From the IMG/VR virus record IMGVR_UViG_3300009788_000304, positions 1 to 23,484 of that record: a stretch of DNA of 23,484 bases. One strand, written 5' to 3'. The DNA comes from a virus. Made by a program: the position numbers and the translations under genes. The notes under the pieces were generated by a model, which saw only the letters and a program-made list of their open reading frames with translations, had not been told where the DNA came from and did no database searches. This document shows, one piece after another, positions 11,762 to 17,901 of the stretch (positions are counted from its first letter, which is position 1; each line of letters begins with the position of its first letter).

Positions 11762-13155
11762 TACTCCACCACCTCGCCGTCCTCGATGACGACCGCGCCC
11801 TCCGATGGGCCAGCGTCCGGCATCACCTGGGCCTCGATGAGCCGGAACCCCTTCTTGACGGCCATCTCCGCGACCGTGCGCTTTGTCTTCTTGTCCATCT
11901 TCTCCGCGTCGTCGATGAGCACGACCTTCAACATCTTATTCTCGTTCAGCTCCATCGAGACGGCGCACGATATTACGGCAGTGGCCGATTTGCCCGCCTG
12001 GCTGAACGGCTTGCCCTTGTAGGTGACGACGCCTTCGTCGCTGAAGCCGAGGCCCTTGACCGGCAACCGACTCTCGGCGTCGACGAGCATCTGTTTCTTG
12101 TCGACGTCAAGCTGTTCGATATGCGCTGTGAGGTCGTCGGCCTCTGCCAACGCGGCCTTGTAGTCCGCTCCTGTCTTGGCGTGCTTCGCGTTGCCGCGGA
12201 CCTTCGCGTTGATCGCGTCGGCGTCGTCAATCTGGCCGCGCACGTCGTCCTCGTTCATGGGCGCGAACTCCGCGAGCTTCTGTATCGTGTCCGACTCGGC
12301 AACCTCGGCGTGGGCGATCTCTGCCGCAGCGGCCGCCAGCTTCTCCTTAGCCTCGACCAACGCAGAGCGCATCCCGCCGAGTCGAGACGAGATATTTGCG
12401 AGGTCCGTGTCCAGCTCAGAGCCTTTCGCGTTGTGCTTGCTGCGGCGGTCCAGCTCGGCCATGAGTTCCGCGACGACGACCTCATCTTTCGGAGCGTCTT
12501 CGTGGAAGGTGGTCGCGCCGTGCTCGGCTTCAAGCCTCTTGACGTCGCGGTTCACTTCAGTCCGCTCGTCAAAGAGTCCCTTGCGCTTGCCGTTGATCGG
12601 CACGAGGTCAAGGCCGGCCAGCTCCGCGAGGATCTGCTGCTTCTCCGCGTCGGGCATCCTCTGGAACTTGAGGGGATCGAGCGCGATGCAATCCATCAGG
12701 ACTTCGAAGATCGTTTGCGGACTGGCGAGCGAGTGTCGCTGGCCGTCAATTCTCAGCGTCAGCTTCGGTTTCTGGCCGCGCTTGAACTCACGAGTCGCGA
12801 CGAGCTGTCCAAACTTCTCGACGCCCAGGCTCGGGTCGTCGATGTCAACCGGGCGCTCGATGTCGAAACGCGAGACGACCTTGCCCTCGCCGTGATCGTC
12901 GTGGATGGGGTCGGCGGGGATGACCGAAGCGCCCGCTATCGACATCTCGATACTCTTGAGGGCAGAAGTCTTACCCGACTCGTTCTCGCCCTGGATCGTG
13001 ACGACGTTGCCGTGTTTGTCCATGTCGAGGCTGAATGCGTTGATGCGGAGGACGTTCTCTGCCCGGACCGATGTCAGCTTGACCGACGTGACTTCTATCA
13101 GCTCGTCCGGCAGGTCCTCTTTCGTCGGTTGCTTCGCCTTGCGTTTCTTCGCCAT
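11761..13155 (-). CDS. Rad50/SbcC/SMC-like ATPase, short coiled-coil type
   Basis: A 464-residue protein. Walker A GENESGKT is at 56-63 after an NVVTIQ strand, as in RecF/SMC/Rad50 proteins. The middle (about 180-360) has heptad-rich helices (VNRDVKRLEAEHG, DLANISSRLGGMRSALVEAKEKLA), a short coiled coil. Near the C-terminus FSQAGKSATAVIS (about 384) may be the ABC signature, and VVLIDDAE (411-418) is Walker B. The start ATG at 13155 follows GGACA and opens MAKKRKAKQP; the longer frame back to 13290 overlaps the RecT-like gene. It lies between the RecT-like protein and the HNH gene, and a YqaJ nuclease sits upstream, so it probably acts in DNA end processing with them. It is much shorter than SbcC, and no SbcD-like phosphoesterase is visible. 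Confidence 0.78.
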   Translation of the reverse strand: MAKKRKAKQPTKEDLPDELIEVTSVKLTSVRAENVLRINAFSLDMDKHGNVVTIQGENESGKTSALKSIEMSIAGASVIPADPIHDDHGEGKVVSRFDIERPVDIDDPSLGVEKFGQLVATREFKRGQKPKLTLRIDGQRHSLASPQTIFEVLMDCIALDPLKFQRMPDAEKQQILAELAGLDLVPINGKRKGLFDERTEVNRDVKRLEAEHGATTFHEDAPKDEVVVAELMAELDRRSKHNAKGSELDTDLANISSRLGGMRSALVEAKEKLAAAAAEIAHAEVAESDTIQKLAEFAPMNEDDVRGQIDDADAINAKVRGNAKHAKTGADYKAALAEADDLTAHIEQLDVDKKQMLVDAESRLPVKGLGFSDEGVVTYKGKPFSQAGKSATAVISCAVSMELNENKMLKVVLIDDAEKMDKKTKRTVAEMAVKKGFRLIEAQVMPDAGPSEGAVVIEDGEVVE

Positions 13156-13180
13156 TGTCCTGTCCCCTTCGTGTATTCCC

Positions 13181-14326
13181 CTAGAGCAAATCCATCGCCT
13201 TGATGAGGCGGCGACACTCATCCTTGAGCGTCCCGGTCGTTGTCGTCGAGATTTCCTTTCGATCCTCGCCCGCCTGACGCGCGAGGTCACTGTAGAGCTT
13301 CACGACCGCGATGCGCTCCGCCCGCATGTCGGCGTCCGTCTTCGGCTCTGGCGCGTCCAGCACCGCGAACCGTGCGTCACGCGGCGGCTCATCCGCGACG
13401 GCGCCGAGCGACATCTGGCCGCTCTTGGATGCCGCCGGAGCGGGCGCGGTAGTGTCGTCAGATGACTCCGGCTCCTGGCGGACGCCGCCTTGCTGCGCGC
13501 CCTCGATAGGCGTTGACGATTCGGCGAGAGACTCAGACAAGGGTTTCTCGTCTGGCGAGGGAGCGGGGAGGCTTGGCGTCGAAGAAGCCGTTGCCGACTT
13601 GACCGCCTCCTTGATCTCGTCGCGGTGCGGCGGGATGACCTCGACGTCAATATCTCTCGGCCCGATGTCTTCCAGCTCCGCCACGGTCCGCATGCCGAAA
13701 AGAATCTCGGGGTGGTAGACTCGGATGAGATTCATCGCCGCGCGGTAGCGCAGCATCATCTCCGGCATCACCGTCCACTTTGACGGGATTGTCCCCTTCC
13801 CGTTGCGAAGCGTCACGGGCTTCGTCCATCCGGCGCGGTTCGCGTCGGCAATGCTGCATGACATCTCGCACTTCTCGCCGCTCTTCGCGTCGATCCCCCA
13901 CGCGGTGCATTCGCGGTCCTGGCCGTGCTTCTCGCCGGTCATCTTGTACTGGATCGGCCCCTCGAAGACGCAAGCATTGTTGACGAGCGCGATTGCCAGC
14001 TTCGACTCCATGCCCGGAGTCCCGTAGACGACATAGACATTCTGCATGAATCCGAGGACATCCGCGCCGTGCTTCAGCGCCATCGCGATCACGATAGCGC
14101 AGTCGTTCTTCTTGTCCTTGTAGCGGTCCGGCACGAGGCCGGAATTCGAGAAGACCTCGGCAACGCGCATCAGATTGTCGATGCCCTTTGCCGCCTCGAC
14201 GGACCATATCCCGCCCACGCCCGATTGGATCGTTTCGAGCGCGAAGCTCTCCTGCTCCTGCTTCGGCTTGGCCTTCTTGCGGCTCTTCTTCTTCGCGCCC
14301 GTCGTCTGTCCTGTCCCCTTCGCCAT
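13181..14326 (-). CDS. recT: RecT-family single-strand annealing protein
   Basis: A 381-residue protein. Residues about 45-235 have the RecT pattern: LMRVAEVFSNSGLVPDRYKDK, AIVIAMALKHGADVLGFMQNVYVVYG, GMESKLAIALVNNA, then WTVMPEMMLRYRAAMNLIRVYHPEILFGM. This family anneals complementary single strands coated or exposed by a partner exonuclease. Residues about 240-330 are a low-complexity S/P/E linker, followed by a helical C-terminal tail. The lysine-rich N-terminus is also disordered. The ATG at 14326 has GAGGTGGG just upstream. It pairs with the YqaJ exonuclease immediately upstream, the usual two-component phage recombination set. Confidence 0.84.
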   Translation of the reverse strand: MAKGTGQTTGAKKKSRKKAKPKQEQESFALETIQSGVGGIWSVEAAKGIDNLMRVAEVFSNSGLVPDRYKDKKNDCAIVIAMALKHGADVLGFMQNVYVVYGTPGMESKLAIALVNNACVFEGPIQYKMTGEKHGQDRECTAWGIDAKSGEKCEMSCSIADANRAGWTKPVTLRNGKGTIPSKWTVMPEMMLRYRAAMNLIRVYHPEILFGMRTVAELEDIGPRDIDVEVIPPHRDEIKEAVKSATASSTPSLPAPSPDEKPLSESLAESSTPIEGAQQGGVRQEPESSDDTTAPAPAASKSGQMSLGAVADEPPRDARFAVLDAPEPKTDADMRAERIAVVKLYSDLARQAGEDRKEISTTTTGTLKDECRRLIKAMDLL

Positions 14327-14391
14327 GTCCCACCTCGCATTCTGTTGAGAAGCATACAGCCCGCGCCGCCCATGTCCAGCATATTCCCGGT

Positions 14392-15519
14392 TTATTTCTT
14401 GCCCGCCCGGACCTTCTTCCAGTAAGGCCGGACGGACCGGGCCGCGCGCGTCTTGATGGTGTGCTTCTGGATCGCAGCCTTCACGTCCTCGGGGAAGAGC
14501 TTCTTGACCGTGGCGAGCAACATGCTCTCGTCAACTATGACGCGGCTCGACTCCGTCGCGGCCTTGAACTCCTCTGGATGTGCCATGTCTATCTCGTGGA
14601 GCGCGTCCTCCAGCGTGAACCGCGACCGCTCAGGCCCCGCTTTGTTCGTGACCTTGCCGACGTCAGGATCGAATATCCCCGCGTTATCGCCGATGGCCGT
14701 GGCCACAAGAGCCTTTGCCTCGACGTAGTCTTGCTCGGCGACCTTCGTGGCGTCGTGCGCCGCCTTCATCACGGCGAGTAGTTTGCGCTCGTCGGCATTC
14801 GCCTCAATGACGTCGCTCTTCTTCTCGGGCGCGAGAAGATCGGCGGGCGGCACCTTCTTCTCGATGTGCTCCGTCCAGAAGTGCTTCTCGCCCTTGATGA
14901 GCAGCTTGATCGTTGCGTCATCGCGGTCAATCGGGAAAACGGCGAACTCCGTGAGCGAATGCGGGCGGCTATTCTGAAGCTCGACGAACTCCGCGACCTT
15001 GCTGACATGCATGCCAGCGCGGATCATGTGCTGGAGCGCGCGGAACATATCGTTGTCGGCGAAGAGCACCACGAACTGATTCCGCTTGGCGCCCATGACG
15101 GCCATCTCGTGCTGTGCCTGGATGTAGTAGTCGATTGGCACCATCGGCGTCCCCGGGTCGCCGAACTTGTGACGAACCCAGGCCGAACTGGTTTTGACTT
15201 GGACCGCCGAGTTGATCCCGTCGTCAATCGCGTCAGGCGTCGCGGCCATGAAGGCGAAGTCTTTTGAGACAACCCACGGCCCCGGCAGGATCTTCCGGTC
15301 GACGCTACGCTCATAGAGGCGGATGACTAGCGGCTCCAGCTCGAGGCCGCGCTCCATGACCTCAGTCGATTCATCGACGACCGCGCCGATCTTGCTTTGG
15401 TATACCTGATAGGGGGATCGGTACGGCGACTTGCCGATTGCCGCGGCCGCGTCCGATCCGCCGAGAAATCCCCGTCTTTTCTCAAGCCATTCAGATTTTG
15501 ACATTTCCGCTGACTTCAT
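14392..15519 (-). CDS. YqaJ-like viral exonuclease (lambda exonuclease superfamily)
   Basis: A 375-residue protein from the ATG at 15519 (an ATG at 15534 is possible). GFLGGSDAAAAIGKSPYRSPYQVY (18-40) is the YqaJ N-terminal signature. ELEP (60-63), ATPDA with D96, and QVKT (107-110, K109) follow, and YYIQAQHEMAV is the usual helix after the active site. These exonucleases resect duplex ends 5' to 3' for the annealing protein. One oddity: the D...ExK active site has Q107 where glutamate is usual in lambda exonuclease; I believe some phage YqaJ proteins also read VQVK. It overlaps the upstream 79-residue gene and precedes the RecT-like gene by 65 nt. Confidence 0.82.
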   Translation of the reverse strand: MKSAEMSKSEWLEKRRGFLGGSDAAAAIGKSPYRSPYQVYQSKIGAVVDESTEVMERGLELEPLVIRLYERSVDRKILPGPWVVSKDFAFMAATPDAIDDGINSAVQVKTSSAWVRHKFGDPGTPMVPIDYYIQAQHEMAVMGAKRNQFVVLFADNDMFRALQHMIRAGMHVSKVAEFVELQNSRPHSLTEFAVFPIDRDDATIKLLIKGEKHFWTEHIEKKVPPADLLAPEKKSDVIEANADERKLLAVMKAAHDATKVAEQDYVEAKALVATAIGDNAGIFDPDVGKVTNKAGPERSRFTLEDALHEIDMAHPEEFKAATESSRVIVDESMLLATVKKLFPEDVKAAIQKHTIKTRAARSVRPYWKKVRAGKK

Positions 15520-15730
15520 CACTCCCCGTCCCTTCATTCGCCGCCCCCATACTCGCCAGCGTCGGCACAATCTCATCCACCGTGCATCCGAGCATCACGG
15601 CGATCTGCCGCAGCTTGGCAAGCGCCGCGTTCCGCTCTTCCCGGAGTGCGTCTTCGATGGCGTGGCCTTCGTCTTGGGCTGCGCGGCGGCGGTATGTGGC
15701 TATGACTTCGAGGGATTCGTCTTTGGGCAT
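15491..15730 (-). CDS. Small helical hypothetical protein
   Basis: A 79-residue protein from the ATG at 15730, whose first bases overlap the previous stop (TGATG). It is mostly helical and charged (RRRAAQDEGHAIEDALREERNAALAKLRQIAVMLGCTVDEIVPTL). The end, LRQIAVMLGCTVDEIVP, resembles the tail of an XRE-type helix-turn-helix (LA..L.V....L) but the domain is incomplete. It overlaps the YqaJ start by about 29 nt. Confidence 0.62.
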   Translation of the reverse strand: MPKDESLEVIATYRRRAAQDEGHAIEDALREERNAALAKLRQIAVMLGCTVDEIVPTLASMGAANEGTGSDEVSGNVKI

Positions 15731-15945
15731 CAATCCACATCCCTCCTCGCGTCAAAAGCGTCCTCGCGTGCAGCCTCCCGCGCGTCGTCCTCGCATCGCA
15801 GCCTGTCCTCTTGACATTCGCAGGGGACCGCGCCGCCGCCCTTGCATGTCCGGCATGTCGTGCCGTCGTACATTCCTTCGCCGCTTCCGTTGCAGTCGGG
15901 ACAGGTGAGTGTGGCTTCGTCGTGGCAGAGGTTGCAGTCGGACAT
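15730..15945 (-). CDS. DnaJ-type zinc-finger small protein
   Basis: A 71-residue protein with four cysteine pairs: CNLC, CPDCNGSG, CRTCKGGG and a final CEC. CxxCxGxG repeats are the DnaJ cysteine-rich zinc domain. No J-domain is present, so it is a free zinc module, as in many phages. The ATG at 15945 has GAGGAAG just upstream and overlaps a preceding TGA (TGATG). It is the first confident gene of the recombination operon. Confidence 0.74.
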   Translation of the reverse strand: MSDCNLCHDEATLTCPDCNGSGEGMYDGTTCRTCKGGGAVPCECQEDRLRCEDDAREAAREDAFDARRDVD

Positions 15946-16574
15946 CACTTCCTCATTCCCATAGAGATAGCCAAGGGGGATAGAACAGCGGTCCACCGGC
16001 TACGGTGGCATATCCTACCCCCCGAGGCTTGCGGTTTATCGCCCTCACCGCCAACGGGTTTAGTTACCGACTTTCCTTCGTCGCGGACCTGCGTGTTTGG
16101 CTCTGGAGTGGTGGCCTGGCGCAGTATGCGCCGCCCGCCAGGTCTAAGCCAGGCTACTTTATCCGCGCGTTCACGGAGGCTGCGAACCCTCCGGTGGTCG
16201 TTGAAGAAGAGGGCGCCGGGCAAGCCGCGCATTGTGGGCCTCCCTGGGTTTTGTACAGCGCACTTTCCCAGTGCCCCGGCACCCAAATCCACACGGTCCC
16301 GGAACCAGAACGTACCGGCATTGGCCCACTCTTCCCATGTGACTAGAGATAGATCAGCGACGGCGGGATTGGATACCCGCCGTGTCCCCCTCGGCCCTCT
16401 GGGGTCTATTCGGACGGACCGGGGCTGCGCAAGACCCCCCGCCGCGCGCGGCGCCGCGCCGCTGATCTCAAAGGAAAGGGTCCGGCCGGTCGTTGGCGGA
16501 CACCCGGGAGAAGCCGCCCGGATAGGCGGCATCGGCGTGGCATCCCCGACCGGACCCATACTTGTGTGATACAT
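15945..16574 (-). CDS. Doubtful 209-codon leader frame over the structured region
   Basis: From the ATG at 16574 (GGGAG 5 nt upstream, promoter at 16604-16632) an open frame runs 209 codons and its TGA overlaps the next gene's ATG (TGATG). These are good signals. Against it, the first 70 residues are low-complexity P, G, R and A, the DNA is packed with hairpins, and a 252-codon frame is open on the opposite strand too, so openness means little here. The part VTWEEWANAGTFWFRDRVD looks more protein-like. I recognise no family. It may be a true gene with a structured 5' part, or a by-product of structured RNA. Confidence 0.3.
   Translation of the reverse strand: MYHTSMGPVGDATPMPPIRAASPGCPPTTGRTLSFEISGAAPRAAGGLAQPRSVRIDPRGPRGTRRVSNPAVADLSLVTWEEWANAGTFWFRDRVDLGAGALGKCAVQNPGRPTMRGLPGALFFNDHRRVRSLRERADKVAWLRPGGRRILRQATTPEPNTQVRDEGKSVTKPVGGEGDKPQASGGRICHRSRWTAVLSPLAISMGMRK
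15946..16470 (-). ncRNA. Highly structured leader region, possible large RNA
   Basis: This stretch between the element 2 stems and the recombination operon holds many inverted repeats: AGATCAGCG/CGCTGATCT (16351-16359 and 16460-16468) enclosing ACGGCGGG/CCCGCCGT (16360-16367 and 16376-16383), GGGGTCT/AGACCCC (16401-16407 and 16432-16438) and GCCGCGCGCGGC (16441-16452), which together draw a multi-branch junction. Further down are CGGAGG/CCTCCG (16174-16179 and 16188-16193), GCGCA-GTA-TGCGC near 16120-16132, and CCACCG-GCTA-CGGTGG (15993-16008). Such density suggests functional RNA, though GC-rich DNA makes chance stems common. Confidence 0.35.
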
Positions 16575-16596
16575 TGAAGCTCCCGTATCCGCCAAC
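16478..16596 (-). ncRNA. Structured RNA with interleaved A-B-A'-B' stems (element 2)
   Basis: Read on the minus strand. Arm A is GTTGGCGGATACGGGAG (16596-16580); arm A' is CTCCCGGGTGTCCGCCAAC (16510-16492). They form 17 pairs with one U-G and a two-base bulge, hiding the GGGAG Shine-Dalgarno. Arm B is GGGTCCGGTCG (16557-16547), pairing with CGACC-GGCC-GGACCC (16492-16478), 11 bp with a 4-nt bulge. A hairpin GCCGCC/GGCGGC (16530-16513) sits between B and A'. The stems cross exactly as in element 1. TTTCCTTT follows B', a weak T-tract. The predicted transcript starts at the first base of A or the base before it. Confidence 0.52.
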
Positions 16597-16603
16597 TGTG
16601 AAT

Positions 16604-16632
16604 ATCTAATCACATGGCGCACGGGCTGTCAA
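16604..16632 (-). promoter_or_regulatory. Promoter of the recombination operon
   Basis: On the minus strand TTGACA (16632-16627), a 17-base spacer and TTAGAT (16609-16604). The predicted start at about 16597 is at arm A of element 2. An interrupted palindrome TTTCC-T-GGAAA (16639-16649) lies just upstream of the -35 and could bind a regulator. The -10 is only a partial match. Confidence 0.55.
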
Positions 16633-16677
16633 CAGGTATTTCCTGGAAACTTTCGTTTGCTCAGGAGAAACCAAAAC

Positions 16678-16968
16678 TTAGGGCGCGATCTTTGGATTAC
16701 CTCTAAGGCCTTGCTCGGCCTCTCTCGCGCCTTCGATCCGAGCGATCCGAACGCGGTTGTCTTCGATCCGGTTCCGCATGGAATCGCGCTTCTCCCAAAG
16801 CTCCTCTATGTTACGGACCGATTTCTCGGCGAGAACGCGGGATTCCGTAACGGTACAGGACTGCGAGGCGCGGCGGCTCCACACGTAGATAGCCACGGGC
16901 GCCGCGACCGCAAGGATGGCGAGCCATTCGGTGGGGATGCTAACGACTACCGCGAGACTACCGATCAC
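16678..16968 (-). CDS. Membrane/coiled-coil protein, possible inner-membrane lysis protein
   Basis: A 96-residue protein with one N-terminal membrane helix (about 12-30: WLAILAVAAPVAIYVW) and then a long charged helix (VLAEKSVRNIEELWEKRDSMRNRIEDNRVRIARIEGAREAEQ), a coiled coil. This is the layout of inner-membrane spanins (Rz type) and of some accessory holin genes. The start is a GTG at 16968 with GGAG 7 nt upstream, overlapping the lipoprotein gene's end. It is the last gene before the recombination promoter. Its partner could be the adjacent lipoprotein. Spanin is an inference from layout. Confidence 0.55.
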   Translation of the reverse strand: MIGSLAVVVSIPTEWLAILAVAAPVAIYVWSRRASQSCTVTESRVLAEKSVRNIEELWEKRDSMRNRIEDNRVRIARIEGAREAEQGLRGNPKIAP

Positions 16969-17230
16969 GGGTCAACTCCAAGAGCTTCCGTGTATTCTCG
17001 ATGAGCCGGGACAGGTCGGCCTCGTGGATGAGCATATATCCCTGTGGTTCAATGGTCCGAAACGTGCCGACACGGTCCGAGCCTTCGACCACGACACGGA
17101 CCTTGCGATCTGCCAGCCGCATGACCCCGTCGATGTTCTCGGGAACCTTCGTCGCGCGCGCGTAGAGGACTTCAGTCCTCGTCAAGCATCCCATACAGGT
17201 CAAGCAGACGAGAATCAGGATCGTCCTCAT
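16958..17230 (-). CDS. Small lipoprotein, possible outer-membrane spanin
   Basis: A 90-residue protein with a signal sequence MRTILILVCLTCMGC; C15 in CMGC is the likely lipidated cysteine, although the lipobox is not ideal. The rest is soluble with a strand-rich middle and a C-terminal helix (ADLSRLIENTRKLLEL). The ATG at 17230 has GGAGG 9 nt upstream. Its first 59 bases overlap the 56-residue frame at 17172-17342 in another phase. Next to a membrane/coiled-coil protein, it may be an o-spanin-like partner; it is longer than most Rz1 proteins and lacks their proline richness. Confidence 0.6.
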   Translation of the reverse strand: MRTILILVCLTCMGCLTRTEVLYARATKVPENIDGVMRLADRKVRVVVEGSDRVGTFRTIEPQGYMLIHEADLSRLIENTRKLLELTRDR

Positions 17231-17342
17231 TGTCGATATCCTCCAGGGCCGGGACGGGGCTCCGCAGAACCCCGTCCGGCCTATTCCACAGCTTGACGAG
17301 TTCGCCGAAGAGCGACCGCAGAATCAGGGCTAGGAATTCCAT
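17172..17342 (-). CDS. Small 56-residue protein overlapping the lipoprotein gene
   Basis: Starting at the ATG at 17342, which overlaps the holin-like gene's TGA (TGATG), a 56-codon frame reads MEFLALILRSLFGELVKLWN, then RPDGVLRSPVPALED and an acidic tail ending LLDLYGMLDED. An amphipathic N-terminal helix and acidic end look protein-like. It overlaps the lipoprotein start by 59 nt in a different phase. There is no strong Shine-Dalgarno, so coupling to the upstream gene is needed. It fills an otherwise unexplained gap of about 110 bases. Function unknown. Confidence 0.55.
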   Translation of the reverse strand: MEFLALILRSLFGELVKLWNRPDGVLRSPVPALEDIDNEDDPDSRLLDLYGMLDED

Positions 17343-17887
17343 CACTGGCCCAGCTTCGCGATTGCCTTGCGTTTCTGGACGGCGGCGGAAATCTTCTCGA
17401 TGATCGTGGAGAAGGTATATCCTTCGAGCACCTTGCGCCCGGCGGTGCTGAGTATAGTCTTGGCGTGCTCAAGGGCTTTGTTCCTGAGCTTCGCGCGCTC
17501 GTCTGCGGTCAACTTGCGATCCCCGGCCTTGTGTTTCAGGTCACGGCCCATCTCTTCCCAGGAATGATCGACGCCGACAGTCAGCGCGTCCATGACCTCC
17601 TTCGCCCGTTCCTTGCTCGCGAGCTTTCGGACGATCCAGCCGACACCGAAGATGAAGATGGCCTTCCAGCCGACGCCTATCAGAGACACAATGGCATCGC
17701 AGAGCCCGTTCCAGTAGAATGGCACGTCGATGACGACCACTCCCTCCGCGAGATTCGTCCCGACCGGCGCGGCCTCCGGCGACACGTCTGCGGCGACAGC
17801 CTCCGCGACAGCCTCGGGCGTGACCTCTTGCGCGGATGCGGAGAGCGACAGGCAGAGGACGGCGAGTATGACGGCTATGGCCTTCAT
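17342..17887 (-). CDS. Exported membrane protein, holin-like
   Basis: A 181-residue protein from the ATG at 17887 with GGAGG 6 nt upstream. It opens with a cleavable-looking signal peptide (MKAIAVILAVLCLSLSASA, AxA site before QE), then an A/E/V-rich linker, then a membrane segment at about 78-98 (IVSLIGVGWKAIFIFGVGWIV), then a basic helical tail with LTADERAKLRNKALEHAKTIL. A signal plus one helix plus lysine-rich amphipathic tail recalls LLH-type phage holins, but the resemblance is general. It lies between a transglutaminase-like protein and the small lipoprotein block. A membrane scaffold in lysis is the best guess. Confidence 0.55.
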   Translation of the reverse strand: MKAIAVILAVLCLSLSASAQEVTPEAVAEAVAADVSPEAAPVGTNLAEGVVVIDVPFYWNGLCDAIVSLIGVGWKAIFIFGVGWIVRKLASKERAKEVMDALTVGVDHSWEEMGRDLKHKAGDRKLTADERAKLRNKALEHAKTILSTAGRKVLEGYTFSTIIEKISAAVQKRKAIAKLGQ

Positions 17888-17901
17888 GATGGCCTCCTTT
17901 C

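Noticed and set aside
12121-13203. Plus-strand 360-codon frame opposite the Rad50-like gene
   Set aside because: The minus-strand frame has clear Walker motifs; this is its reverse shadow.
15946-16470. RNase P RNA or tmRNA
   Set aside because: A GAAGGAAAGTC stretch recalls the RNase P GAGGAAAGTCC signature, but it does not match fully and the other conserved parts are absent.
15811-16569. Plus-strand 252-codon frame
   Set aside because: It runs against the operon, overlaps a sound minus-strand gene, has no ribosome site and looks like random GC-rich translation.
16478-16596. HDV-like ribozyme reading of element 2
   Set aside because: Topology is superficially similar, but the P1 equivalent is too long, the linker to the second stem is 22 nt, and there is no P4 or recognisable catalytic loop.
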